From positions 1 through 7,379 of the forward strand of contig JAKASN010000086.1 in NCBI GenBank assembly GCA_021819025.1: DNA of 7,379 bases, read 5' to 3'. The notes beneath the pieces were generated by a model, which saw only the letters and a list, made by a program, of their open reading frames with translations, was not told the origin of the DNA and ran no database searches. The translations under genes and the position numbers were made by a program. Positions within the stretch are counted from its first letter, which is position 1. Each line of letters starts with the position of its first letter. The DNA comes from Actinomycetes bacterium. Lineage in GTDB: Bacteria; Actinomycetota; Acidimicrobiia; Acidimicrobiales; Acidimicrobiaceae. This document shows, in pieces, positions 1 to 5,859 of this stretch.

Positions 1-249
1 CGCTACCGCCATGGCGAGGAGCCCGACACCGGTGCCGCCATATTGCTCAGGTATCAGTGCTCCGTAGATGCCAAGATGGGCCATCGCTTCCATGAGCTCC
101 TCGGGGTAGCGGTGCTCGTCAATGATGGCTTTGAGGAGTTGCTCTTTGCGCTCGCCCAAACGATCCAGGTAGATGTCAACGCTCTGGGCGATCGCCTGGT
201 GTTCTGGGGTAAAAAACGACGACGTCAATCGGGCGGACGAACCGACCAT
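1..249 (-). CDS. Acyl-CoA dehydrogenase, N-terminal part (runs off left edge)
   Basis: Reading the minus strand from ATG at 249 gives 83 open codons to the window edge, so only the N-terminus is present; the family is usually about 380 residues. The visible part matches the acyl-CoA dehydrogenase N-terminal helical domain: a 'FFTPEHQAIAQSV' opening (about residues 12-24) and 'LGIYGALIPEQYGGTGVG' (59-76), the classic LGxxGxxxPExYGGxG segment. Family knowledge: these FAD flavoproteins oxidise acyl-CoA to trans-2-enoyl-CoA in fatty-acid or branched-chain acid breakdown and pass electrons to ETF. The FAD-binding and catalytic glutamate regions lie outside the window, so substrate class cannot be told. 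The ATG has GGAGGAG just upstream (about 4 nt spacing from GGAGG), which supports this start. The next gene upstream lies on the same strand about 200 bp away, so the two are probably transcribed separately. Confidence 0.88.
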   Translation of the reverse strand, partial: MVGSSARLTSSFFTPEHQAIAQSVDIYLDRLGERKEQLLKAIIDEHRYPEELMEAMAHLGIYGALIPEQYGGTGVGLLAMAVA

Positions 250-251
250 CT

Positions 252-259
252 CTCCTCCA
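252..259 (-). promoter_or_regulatory. Shine-Dalgarno of the acyl-CoA dehydrogenase gene
   Basis: On the minus strand the bases just before the ATG at 249 read GGAGGAGAG. This strong purine-rich ribosome site fixes the ATG as the start despite the slightly short spacing. Confidence 0.6.
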
Positions 260-371
260 CGCTCGGAAATGTAGTGTCTGGCTCGGCCAATCTGGGGTTC
301 TCAATCTCCCGACACCGGGCTCAGTTCGACGCACTCTCGCGTTACCTGGGCCAAAGTTCGAGGTCGATCTC

Positions 372-389
372 CTCCAAAATGGTTTGGAG
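372..389. repeat. Small perfect inverted repeat between the acyl-CoA dehydrogenase and ArdC-like genes
   Basis: CTCCAAA (372-378) and TTTGGAG (383-389) form a perfect 7-bp stem with a 4-nt loop in the gap between two minus-strand genes. No T-run follows on either strand, so it does not look like a standard intrinsic terminator. It could be a weak terminator for the ArdC-like gene or an operator for the dehydrogenase gene. A 7-bp stem of this kind is expected by chance a few times in a window this size. Confidence 0.3.
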
Positions 390-446
390 CTAAACAAACA
401 CTACACCTCGTGCGCATGGCGATTGCGCTTATCCTGAATGCCCCTG

Positions 447-1349
447 CTAACTTTGCTGGCGATCCCGACTCCCGCTGGGTGCACCGCTTCGCGTGTCGGT
501 GGCGAGATTGGCGATCCGCGCCCGGATGAGACGCGAACACTCTTGGGCCCGCTCGGCAACTCCCAGTACCAGCGCGAGGTCTCCCCTCGACCAGCTGGTG
601 ATATAAGGAAAGCTATAGCTGTCGGTTTCGACCCCAAGGCCAGCCATGATGAGATAGGCGGAGGTCTCGGCTTCAATTTCGGCGACTTGACGGGAGATGA
701 TGCCATCGGCGTGGAGCTGTGCATGGCTAATTTCATGAGCCAAGGTCTTGGCGCGCTGTGCACCGGAAAGTCCCGCTTTGAGAACTATCTGCCGGGTTGA
801 GAAGTCGGTGAGTCCGTTGGCGCTGGGGAGATCCGCCACCTCAAGGCCAAAACCCATCTCCGATACCACCCTTTGCAAGGACTGGTTGACTGCGCTCAAC
901 TCCGGGGAGTCTCCCACGAGCAGTTCGGGGATCGGGCCATCGATCTCTCTCCCTTCGGTCTGGGAGATGTCAAACACGCTTACCCAGCGGAATCCCAATA
1001 GCTCTTTGTCGGCGTCACCGTGGTGCGTCGTCAACTCGTCATTGACGCGGATTCGGGTGGGTGGCGCCTTCGGCGTGGCAAAGAGCGGAGCGAGAATTGA
1101 GAATCCTCTCTCTCCGCTGCGCACTTGGCGGCCGAGTTTTTGCCAGTTGCGATAGCCGGCGAGGTGATTGACGCTCAAGTGGCGGTCGCGTGCCTGGATC
1201 GCCACCAATACCGAGTTGCGCGCGGAAAAGCGGTTCAAGATCGCGGATGCCGCCGCGATGTTCTTCCAGTCGGTCCCAGAGCTGATCCGGGCTACTTCAC
1301 CGTAGAGGCGCTCGAGTACTTGTTGATATGCTTTGTTGTCTGCTGACAT
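447..1349 (-). CDS. ArdC-like protein: ssDNA-binding domain plus HExxH zinc metallopeptidase
   Basis: This 300-residue protein has two parts. The N-terminal half resembles the ArdC N-terminal ssDNA-binding domain: 'LSVNHLAGYRNWQKLGRQV' (about 58-76), 'SGERGFSILAP' and 'VFDISQTEG' (125-133). The C-terminal half is an ImmA/IrrE-type metallopeptidase: HEISH at 205-209 (His205, Glu206, His209), with a downstream acidic 'EIEAETSAY' (224-232) expected to give the third zinc ligand. Family knowledge: ArdC of plasmid pSa protects incoming single-stranded DNA from restriction, and relatives are common on plasmids and integrative elements. Cytoplasmic location is inferred because no signal or membrane segment is seen. 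The frame stays open upstream to an ATG at 1430. I prefer ATG 1349 because GAGGAAG sits 4 nt before it and the extra 27 residues add no domain. No mobilisation or plasmid genes are adjacent, so its role here is open. Confidence 0.88.
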   Translation of the reverse strand: MSADNKAYQQVLERLYGEVARISSGTDWKNIAAASAILNRFSARNSVLVAIQARDRHLSVNHLAGYRNWQKLGRQVRSGERGFSILAPLFATPKAPPTRIRVNDELTTHHGDADKELLGFRWVSVFDISQTEGREIDGPIPELLVGDSPELSAVNQSLQRVVSEMGFGLEVADLPSANGLTDFSTRQIVLKAGLSGAQRAKTLAHEISHAQLHADGIISRQVAEIEAETSAYLIMAGLGVETDSYSFPYITSWSRGDLALVLGVAERAQECSRLIRARIANLATDTRSGAPSGSRDRQQS

Positions 1350-1353
1350 TTGA

Positions 1354-1360
1354 CTTCCTC
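1354..1360 (-). promoter_or_regulatory. Shine-Dalgarno deciding the ArdC-like start
   Basis: On the minus strand GAGGAAG followed by TCAA precedes ATG 1349. It is the best ribosome site near any in-frame start of this gene, so it favours the 300-residue product over the 327-residue one. Confidence 0.6.
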
Positions 1361-1511
1361 GCATTGTTGCGGCTTTTGTCTTGGGGCGATCAAAGTGACG
1401 CGAGGCGAAGTTCTTGAAAGTGCGAGCCAAAGCTGCGAGACGGCCGACGCGTCCCTAACGAGAGGAGCAGCGTCGGAGAGAATTCAACTTAGCCGCGTAC
1501 TGTAACGATGC

Positions 1512-1543
1512 TTGATTTCTATGTGGGGACCGCTGGCTAAGAT
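1512..1543 (+). promoter_or_regulatory. Possible promoter of the ABC exporter operon
   Basis: TTGATT (1512-1517) and TAAGAT (1538-1543) resemble -35 and -10 boxes in the divergent gap before the ATPase gene. The 20-nt spacer is longer than the usual 16-18, so this is only a candidate. A start near 1550 would leave a leader of about 34 nt containing the ribosome site. Confidence 0.3.
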
Positions 1544-1583
1544 TGTCCCATCCATGTGAGCGATAGGAGCGGGGGAAAAGCTT

Positions 1584-2312
1584 GTGCTGCCAGCGGGCCT
1601 CAATGCCAACGAACTCGTAAAGCGCTACGGAAAGTTCACCGCGGTCGACGGCATCTCCCTGGCGATTCCGCCAGGAAGCGTGCACGGACTCATCGGTCCC
1701 AACGGGGCGGGGAAAACCACCACCCTGGGGATGTGCGCAGGAGTGATTCGCCCGACTGCAGGCAGCGTGAGCGTTGATGGGGTTTCCGTTCTGCAAAGTC
1801 CCCTGGTGGCCAAGTCGCGGGTGGCGATCCTCTATGACGAGCCCTATCTCTTGCCGAAGTTGACGGGCAGGGAGCTTTTGGACTTTGTCCTCGCCATGCA
1901 CGGTGTTGACCCCTCGGCGCGAACAGACCTGGCCATCGAGCGTTTTGAGCTCGGAGGTGTGATCGACAAGCAGACTGGGGGTTATTCGCACGGCACCAAG
2001 CAGCGCCTCGCTCTCGCGATTGCGCTGGCGCGCGATCCCGCGGTCTATCTTCTCGATGAACCCACGGTGGGCTTGGATCCTCGCTTCATCCGCGAAATGC
2101 GCTACATCATCGCAGAAGAAGCCGCCCGGGGCAAAGTCGTGGTTCTCAGCACCCACCTCCTCGATGAAGCCCAGGGAATCTGCGACTCCTTCACCGTGGT
2201 GGATCATGGCAAAGTACAGGCGAGCGGGTCTCTGGAGGTGGTGAAAGAGAGCGCGGGGCTAAGCGGTGCCGCCACCCTTGAAGAGGCATTTTTCCGCTTG
2301 ACGTCGAGGTGA
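1584..2312 (+). CDS. ABC-2-type exporter ATP-binding subunit
   Basis: A 242-residue ABC ATPase with a full set of motifs except a normal Q-loop. Walker A is GPNGAGKTT (38-46), the signature is SHGTKQR (135-141, degenerate LSGGQ), Walker B is VYLLDEP (154-160) with catalytic Glu159, the D-loop is GLDP (163-166) and the switch His191 is in 'STHLLDEAQ'. The Q-loop region reads 'ILYDEPYLLPKLTGRELL' (82-99), with Asp/Glu where the Gln normally stands. The 'LTGRE' that follows is typical of EcsA/YhaQ-like exporters. Role: powers the membrane subunit encoded immediately downstream; the substrate is unknown. The start is GTG at 1584, with GGGGG at 1571-1575 and AGGAG at 1566-1570 upstream. The stop TGA lies within the Shine-Dalgarno of the next gene, so the two are translationally linked. 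Confidence 0.94.
   Translation: MLPAGLNANELVKRYGKFTAVDGISLAIPPGSVHGLIGPNGAGKTTTLGMCAGVIRPTAGSVSVDGVSVLQSPLVAKSRVAILYDEPYLLPKLTGRELLDFVLAMHGVDPSARTDLAIERFELGGVIDKQTGGYSHGTKQRLALAIALARDPAVYLLDEPTVGLDPRFIREMRYIIAEEAARGKVVVLSTHLLDEAQGICDSFTVVDHGKVQASGSLEVVKESAGLSGAATLEEAFFRLTSR
2306..2312 (+). promoter_or_regulatory. Shine-Dalgarno of the permease gene, overlapping the ATPase stop
   Basis: GAGGTGA at 2306-2312 is a near-perfect anti-16S complement, 5 nt before ATG 2318, and it contains the TGA that ends the ATPase gene. The in-frame GTG at 2309 lies inside this site and has no ribosome site of its own, so ATG 2318 is the better start. Confidence 0.65.
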
Positions 2313-2317
2313 GAGCT

Positions 2318-4102
2318 ATGTCGCCTCGACACCATGGCGCCGACGCTTCCCCAAGGGTGCGAGCTCGCTTTGTCACCATCTACTCCACGCTGCTTCTTTA
2401 TCCACTACGCCCTTCGGACTACTTGTCGCGCCAGCAGATCTCGATGTCTGTTGGTGGCACTCGCATGCGGATTCAGCCCTTGGTACTTGCCGGGCTGATC
2501 ATTTCGAGCCAGGTATTTCGTGTCGTTCTCGCCGCGAGGGTGCTGGGTAATCTCGCGTTGGTATCGCCCCTTGGGGCCGCCAAGACCGAGATCGCCACCA
2601 TCTTTGGGCTCGTTCTGCTCGGGGCGGCGCTCTTTATCGTCTTGCGGGCCCCGGGTTTGCTGGTAAATAGCGCCTCATCCTCACTGCTGGTATTTTTTCG
2701 GGATATTCCCGTCGATCGCAGGGTCGTCATCGCGGCGCGCATCGCCGCGACTTCCACGATGGTGCTAACCGGGGCGATGCTACTGCTGGGACCCCTGGTG
2801 ATCGTGACCGGGATTGTCGCCAAGCTCTCCATCTTCGCCATTGCGCTTACCTTGGCGATTTTCATCCTCTATGTCGTGATGCTCGTGGCTTTACAGTATC
2901 TCGTGGCACTGGGAATCTTTTTGCCACTTAGCCAAAGCAGGGCCGGAGCCAAGCTGATCTCGGGCATCAACCTCTTCTCCTTCATCGTGCTGGTGGCGGT
3001 GCTCACCGGTTCCTCGGCGTTCTTCTCGGCTTCGGCCGCCTCCCTTGCTGGCCTTGGCGATCGTCTCGCATCGTGGATGGTCCCCTGGGGACTCCTCACC
3101 ACCGCGCCATGGGCGATTGGTCGGGTTCTTTCTGGGAGCGTATTGGGCTCTTTGGCGGGGATCGCAGCGGTAGCGCTGCTTTGCGGGGGTGCCTTGTGGT
3201 GGGCAGTTGCGGTGGGCGATCGCGCTTTGGGATACATCTATGAGACGCCTCATGCCGCTAGCACCTTTCGCGTCGCTGGGGGGCGCCTCGTAGTCGATGA
3301 GACCGCCTTCGAGCAAAAAGCGAGAGTGAAGTCACGGAACTTGAGGAGGTGGCTTGATCTTCCTCATCCCCTTTTGATCGCCCGCTACCTCGGAGTGGGC
3401 GCTGAATCTTCGCCACCCAACGCCCCCTCTCCGGTGACCAAGCTTCTCAGCGCGGTATTATTTGGCTTGGTGGTAGTCGCGGCCGCGACGATGACCACTT
3501 TGGCTCAGAGCATAAATCTTCCCACTTCGCCAGGTTTAACCACCGAGATTGTCGAGGCGCTCGGGGCGTTGATGCTTCCGGGTGTCGCTTTGGCGATGGC
3601 GGGTCGGATTCGCGGTGACGGGGTGATGCTGCGGCGTTTTTTTGCTCCTCTCCCGGTGCGCGGAGCCGCAATTGCGCAGGCTTACTTGCTGCAGTGCTCG
3701 GTGGCTGCTGGACCCTACTTGGCGGTGGCGGTGATTGGGGCGTTGGTGGTTTTTGCCAAAGCGTCCCTCGGGCTGGCGCTAGCACTGGGTGCGGTAGCTG
3801 CAATGCAGTGGGTCGCCTTGGCGTCGATTGCGGTGACCGGGGGACTTTTGTTCCCCAATCTCGACGCCTCTGACTCCACCGGCGCGCGTTCGCCCGGGAT
3901 CGCGGTCTCTCTCATTACCTACGCCTCTTCGCTGGCGATTTTCGGAGGCGGCGCTCTCTTGGCGAGCTACGTGGTGGTGACTCACAGCGCCACTGCGGTG
4001 CTTGTCGCGCTCTCGAGCGGCGCATTGATTGCCCTGGCTGGTTGGTTGCTGGTGAGCCTCGCGGGAGGAGCCCTTACCACTAAGCTCCTCGTCGAGGGAT
4101 AG
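2318..4102 (+). CDS. Large ABC-2-type exporter membrane subunit (two-half permease)
   Basis: A 594-residue, strongly hydrophobic protein with roughly 11-12 membrane segments, by eye near 55-77, 93-111, 140-166, 172-202, 217-240, 273-300, 374-397, 409-429, 451-479, 484-509, 528-552 and 557-586. A polar stretch of about 70 residues (301-372) separates two hydrophobic halves. Each half carries a similar cytoplasmic-loop motif, FFRDIPVDR (126-134) and FFAPLPVRG (441-449). This resembles the LPVSR-type loop seen once in many ABC-2 permeases, so the protein looks like two permease units joined in one chain. It is longer than common single-unit permeases. It directly follows its ATPase with coupled translation, and together they form a probable exporter in the cytoplasmic membrane. 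Substrate is unknown. A start at GTG 2309 (three residues longer) is possible but less likely. Confidence 0.85.
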   Translation: MSPRHHGADASPRVRARFVTIYSTLLLYPLRPSDYLSRQQISMSVGGTRMRIQPLVLAGLIISSQVFRVVLAARVLGNLALVSPLGAAKTEIATIFGLVLLGAALFIVLRAPGLLVNSASSSLLVFFRDIPVDRRVVIAARIAATSTMVLTGAMLLLGPLVIVTGIVAKLSIFAIALTLAIFILYVVMLVALQYLVALGIFLPLSQSRAGAKLISGINLFSFIVLVAVLTGSSAFFSASAASLAGLGDRLASWMVPWGLLTTAPWAIGRVLSGSVLGSLAGIAAVALLCGGALWWAVAVGDRALGYIYETPHAASTFRVAGGRLVVDETAFEQKARVKSRNLRRWLDLPHPLLIARYLGVGAESSPPNAPSPVTKLLSAVLFGLVVVAAATMTTLAQSINLPTSPGLTTEIVEALGALMLPGVALAMAGRIRGDGVMLRRFFAPLPVRGAAIAQAYLLQCSVAAGPYLAVAVIGALVVFAKASLGLALALGAVAAMQWVALASIAVTGGLLFPNLDASDSTGARSPGIAVSLITYASSLAIFGGGALLASYVVVTHSATAVLVALSSGALIALAGWLLVSLAGGALTTKLLVEG

Positions 4103-4134
4103 AGCGCGCTTTTGGCCGGCGCAGGCTATTTTTT
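4103..4134 (+). terminator. Possible Rho-independent terminator of the ABC operon
   Basis: Immediately after the permease stop, AGC-GCGC (4103-4109) can pair with GCGC (4119-4122) and GCT (4125-4127) across a 2-nt bulge, with a 9-nt loop, followed by a run of six T (4129-4134). The position fits the end of the operon. The bulge makes it imperfect. Confidence 0.5.
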
Positions 4135-4660
4135 GGCCCCCGACGCTGACGCCAAGAGAAATCGGGCCCGTCTTTGGATGTAGCGCGAAGCTTGCTACGG
4201 TCTCAGTGGGACCCGTGGCCAGTCTCCTCGATGGCTTTTCTTTGCGGGTCCGCGCTCAGCTGAGCTGCGGGGCGAGGATTTGGATAATGTTTTCCGCTTG
4301 ACCGTCGGCACCACTGCCGTGGTGAGTGACGCGCCCTGGCATTGCTAGGCTCATCACCTCCTGCAAAGATGGTGTAGAGCTGGCCATGCAACAAGAGCCG
4401 AAGCGCAGGTGGCGCTTGGCCCGAGGAGCTCCATGGTGCGCTTGGCGTGGTTCAGACACCGCTCGTTGCGGGAGCAGACCGCCAGAGCCGTGCACTAGGG
4501 ATTTTGCCGCCGGGCTGACAAGAGTTCTTCTAGCTCTAGCTTGGTTCCCATCACGAAGATCTCGGCGCCGCGACGCTCACCCTGGTATCAACGGAGATGA
4601 AAAAAGGCATGCAAATTGCCATGTGAACTGCATGAATGTGGCCACGAAAAATGCCTACGG
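4135..4660. other. Stretch without a recognisable gene
   Basis: I see no intact gene here. Plus-strand 4326-4673 is open for 115 codons but the product is Arg/Cys/Trp-rich with no recognisable domain. On the minus strand 4551-4354 reads as 66 codons with one TAG at 4497-4495. It contains the cysteine-rich run 'CTALAVCSRNERCLNHAKRT' and could be a decayed gene, but I recognise no family. The stretch borders an insertion-sequence relic, so genetic debris is the most likely explanation. Confidence 0.4.
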
Positions 4661-4664
4661 GATA

Positions 4665-4679
4665 ACCGCGTAGCGCGGT
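4665..4679. repeat. Short hairpin ACCGCG-TAG-CGCGGT
   Basis: A perfect 6-bp inverted repeat with a 3-nt loop, five bases before a second, longer hairpin. No T-run follows. It may be part of a composite structure next to the IS relic. Confidence 0.35.
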
Positions 4680-4683
4680 CTGA

Positions 4684-4706
4684 TCTCGGATCCTCGTGAT
4701 CCGAGA
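4684..4706. repeat. Perfect 9-bp inverted repeat, 5-nt loop
   Basis: TCTCGGATC (4684-4692) and GATCCGAGA (4698-4706) are exact reverse complements around CTCGT. A stem this long with so short a loop is not expected by chance in 7 kb (roughly 0.2 expected). It lies about 20 bp left of the proposed IS21 end and lacks a following T-run, so its role is unclear: an old terminator, a target-site structure, or part of a lost element. Confidence 0.55.
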
Positions 4707-4758
4707 CCGAGGCTGCCAGGGCGGTTTGGCTATCACTTTTGGGTAACAGAAAGCTAAA

Positions 4759-4818
4759 GGCCCTTTCTAACGGCAAGATGGATTGGTCAGTAAACATTCC
4801 GCATGCCAAGAAAGGGCC
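4759..4818. repeat. 10-bp inverted repeat in the istA leader
   Basis: GGCCCTTTCT (4759-4768) and AGAAAGGGCC (4809-4818) are exact reverse complements separated by 40 bases, lying between the proposed IS end and the istA remnant. It may be a regulatory structure of the old element or an internal transposase-binding repeat. About 0.3 such repeats would be expected by chance. Confidence 0.45.
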
Positions 4819-4844
4819 CAGAATTGAACGATGGCCAAGAATCC

Positions 4845-5160
4845 ATGGAGATCACCCAAGCTTACGATCTTCTCGGGCACTACAACCGAGCAGCGCAGTT
4901 CTGCGGATGGCCCCGGCCAATACCGTTAAGACGATCTTTCAGGCTCGCAACGCCGGACAACTGAGACAACGAGCGCAAGATCAGCGGCGTCCCAGGAGCA
5001 CCGACAAGTTCGCTGCCATAATTGACGAAGCCCTTGACAAGTCAGGGACAAGATCCGAGCCAAGCAGATCCATACCAGGCTGGTAGAACTGGGCGATACC
5101 GGTTCGATGCGCAGCACCAGGCCCGTCGTCGCCAAAGCCAGGGCCACAAGGCGTCTCGCG
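4845..5160 (+). pseudogene. istA-like IS21 transposase, N-terminal fragment with two frameshifts
   Basis: Three consecutive frames together read as the N-terminus of an IS21 IstA transposase. Segment one from ATG 4845 gives 'MEITQAYDLLGHYNRAAQFC', a helix-turn-helix opening. Segment two (4910-5047) gives 'APANTVKTIFQARNAGQLR' and 'STDKFAAIIDEALDKSG'. Segment three (5050 on) gives 'KIRAKQIHTRLVELGDTGS' and 'RSTRPVVAKARATRR'. Adding one base between 4907 and 4908, and one between 5047 and 5048, restores a single frame, so each break is a one-base deletion. Similarity fades near 5160, before the DDE catalytic domain, so the protein is also truncated. Intact IstA is about 400-500 residues and acts with IstB in cut-and-paste transposition. 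This copy cannot be active. Family assignment is from motif memory. Confidence 0.7.
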
Positions 5161-5240
5161 GGTCTTTTTTCGCTGTCGAGCTGCATGAGGGCCCCTCGGC
5201 GCCCTTGGCATCTCCACGAGGGTATCTCGCGAGGCTTGCC

Positions 5241-5642
5241 TTAGGAGCCGCTTCGTCGCTCGGGGCGAACCTTGACGATAACCCTGACCTCTCCGGGTTT
5301 GCGGTCTGGATATCTCTCTACGCCGAGGTATTTATTGGCGAGAAAATCGATGTGCTCGTCAGCTCCGGCTTCGATAAACTCTGCCACGCCGCGAATCGAG
5401 AGCCAGCGGTAGGGATTTTTGGAATCGACCACGCAGATTGAGACGCGTGGATCCGCGATGAGGTTGCGATGCTTGATGCGTCCTTTTGCGGTATTGAAGA
5501 TGACGCTCTCGCCATCGGTGTCGATCCAAACCGGCGTCTGCTGTGGCGCTCCCGCAGGAGAATTGGTTGCTACGATGCCAAATTGTGGTTCGCGGAGAAG
5601 TTCGAGGTCTTCTTGGGTAAGCATTTCTCGTCCCACTTTCAT
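5241..5642 (-). CDS. PPOX-class F420-dependent (or FMN) oxidoreductase
   Basis: A 133-residue single-domain protein of the pyridoxamine-5'-phosphate-oxidase-like split-barrel family, at the usual length for Rv1155-like actinobacterial members. Visible hallmarks are 'FGIVATNSPAGAPQQTPVW' (21-39), 'FNTAKGRIKHRNL' (49-61), 'DPRVSICVVDSKNPYRWL' (64-81) and 'IRGVAEFIE' (83-91). In F420-binding relatives the basic residues of the KGRxKxRNL loop (here Lys53, Arg55, Lys57, Arg59) contact the cofactor phosphate. Such enzymes are soluble dimers that reduce small or quinone-like substrates with F420H2, or simply bind the cofactor; the substrate here is unknown. Start choice is uncertain: ATG 5642 has GGAAG directly against it, GTG 5636 has the same GGAAG at 6-nt spacing, and ATG 5624 is also possible. 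It is divergent from the secreted-protein gene. Confidence 0.9.
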   Translation of the reverse strand: MKVGREMLTQEDLELLREPQFGIVATNSPAGAPQQTPVWIDTDGESVIFNTAKGRIKHRNLIADPRVSICVVDSKNPYRWLSIRGVAEFIEAGADEHIDFLANKYLGVERYPDRKPGEVRVIVKVRPERRSGS

Positions 5643-5786
5643 CTTCCGTGGCGGTTATTGTTGCCCAATCTAGCCCCGACGAGCCCGGTGCGGTGTTTGT
5701 GGCTGGCAGCGCGGCCTTTGCCGATCGCTTCGGAGGGCCCTAGGGTTGCGGTTGCATTTGAGACGCCAAAAAGCCTGCCAAAGCGA

Positions 5787-5832
5787 CGAGGTGAAAAACT
5801 CTATCAACTTGCTCGACTTTAGCGTCACCTCG
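5787..5832. repeat. 8-bp inverted repeat upstream of the GH25-like gene
   Basis: CGAGGTGA (5787-5794) and TCACCTCG (5825-5832) are exact reverse complements 30 bases apart in the PPOX/GH25-like divergent gap. The right arm falls near the -35 region of the proposed promoter, so an operator is possible. Arms of this length and spacing occur by chance several times in a window of this size. Confidence 0.25.
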
Positions 5833-5847
5833 CATGACCGAGAGAGA

Positions 5848-5853
5848 TATTGT
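5848..5853 (+). promoter_or_regulatory. Possible -10 box for a leaderless transcript of the GH25-like gene
   Basis: TATTGT (5848-5853) fits TAnnnT and ends 6 nt before ATG 5860, so transcription could begin at or next to the start codon. No good Shine-Dalgarno precedes the ATG, which agrees with a leaderless mRNA. No clear -35 box is seen. Confidence 0.4.
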
Positions 5854-5859
5854 AGGCTC

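Larger units (their letters stand above)
4727..5160 (+). mobile_element. Relic of an IS21-family insertion sequence (left part only)
   Basis: The segment begins with TGGC and 'TATCACTTTTGGGTAACAG' (4731-4749), which resembles from memory the terminal repeats of IS408/IS1162-type IS21 elements. A leader of about 100 bp follows, then a broken istA reading frame (4845 onward). I see no istB, no istA catalytic region and no matching right-end repeat in the window. The element is therefore a truncated left-end remnant. The right boundary is set where similarity to IstA fades and is approximate. Confidence 0.6.

Noticed and set aside
1455..2207. Long minus-strand open frame of 250 codons opposite the ABC ATPase
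   Set aside because: It lies antisense to a gene with all ABC motifs, has no recognisable domain, and its composition (His/Arg-rich) is typical of a shadow frame.
4326..4673. Plus-strand open frame of 115 codons after the exporter operon
   Set aside because: No ribosome site, no recognisable motif, and an Arg/Cys/Trp-heavy composition; it also runs through a hairpin region next to the IS relic.
4739..5086. Plus-strand open frame of 115 codons taken as a gene
   Set aside because: Only its later part (4910-5047) is meaningful, as the middle piece of the frameshifted istA; its first 57 codons are IS leader sequence and out-of-frame istA.
5099..5118. GGTTCGATGC resembling a tRNA T-loop
   Set aside because: No matching acceptor, D or anticodon stems are found around it; it is part of the istA fragment coding for 'TGSMRS'.
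5022..5441. Plus-strand open frame of 139 codons
   Set aside because: It overlaps the istA relic out of frame and then runs antisense to the PPOX gene; there is no independent support.
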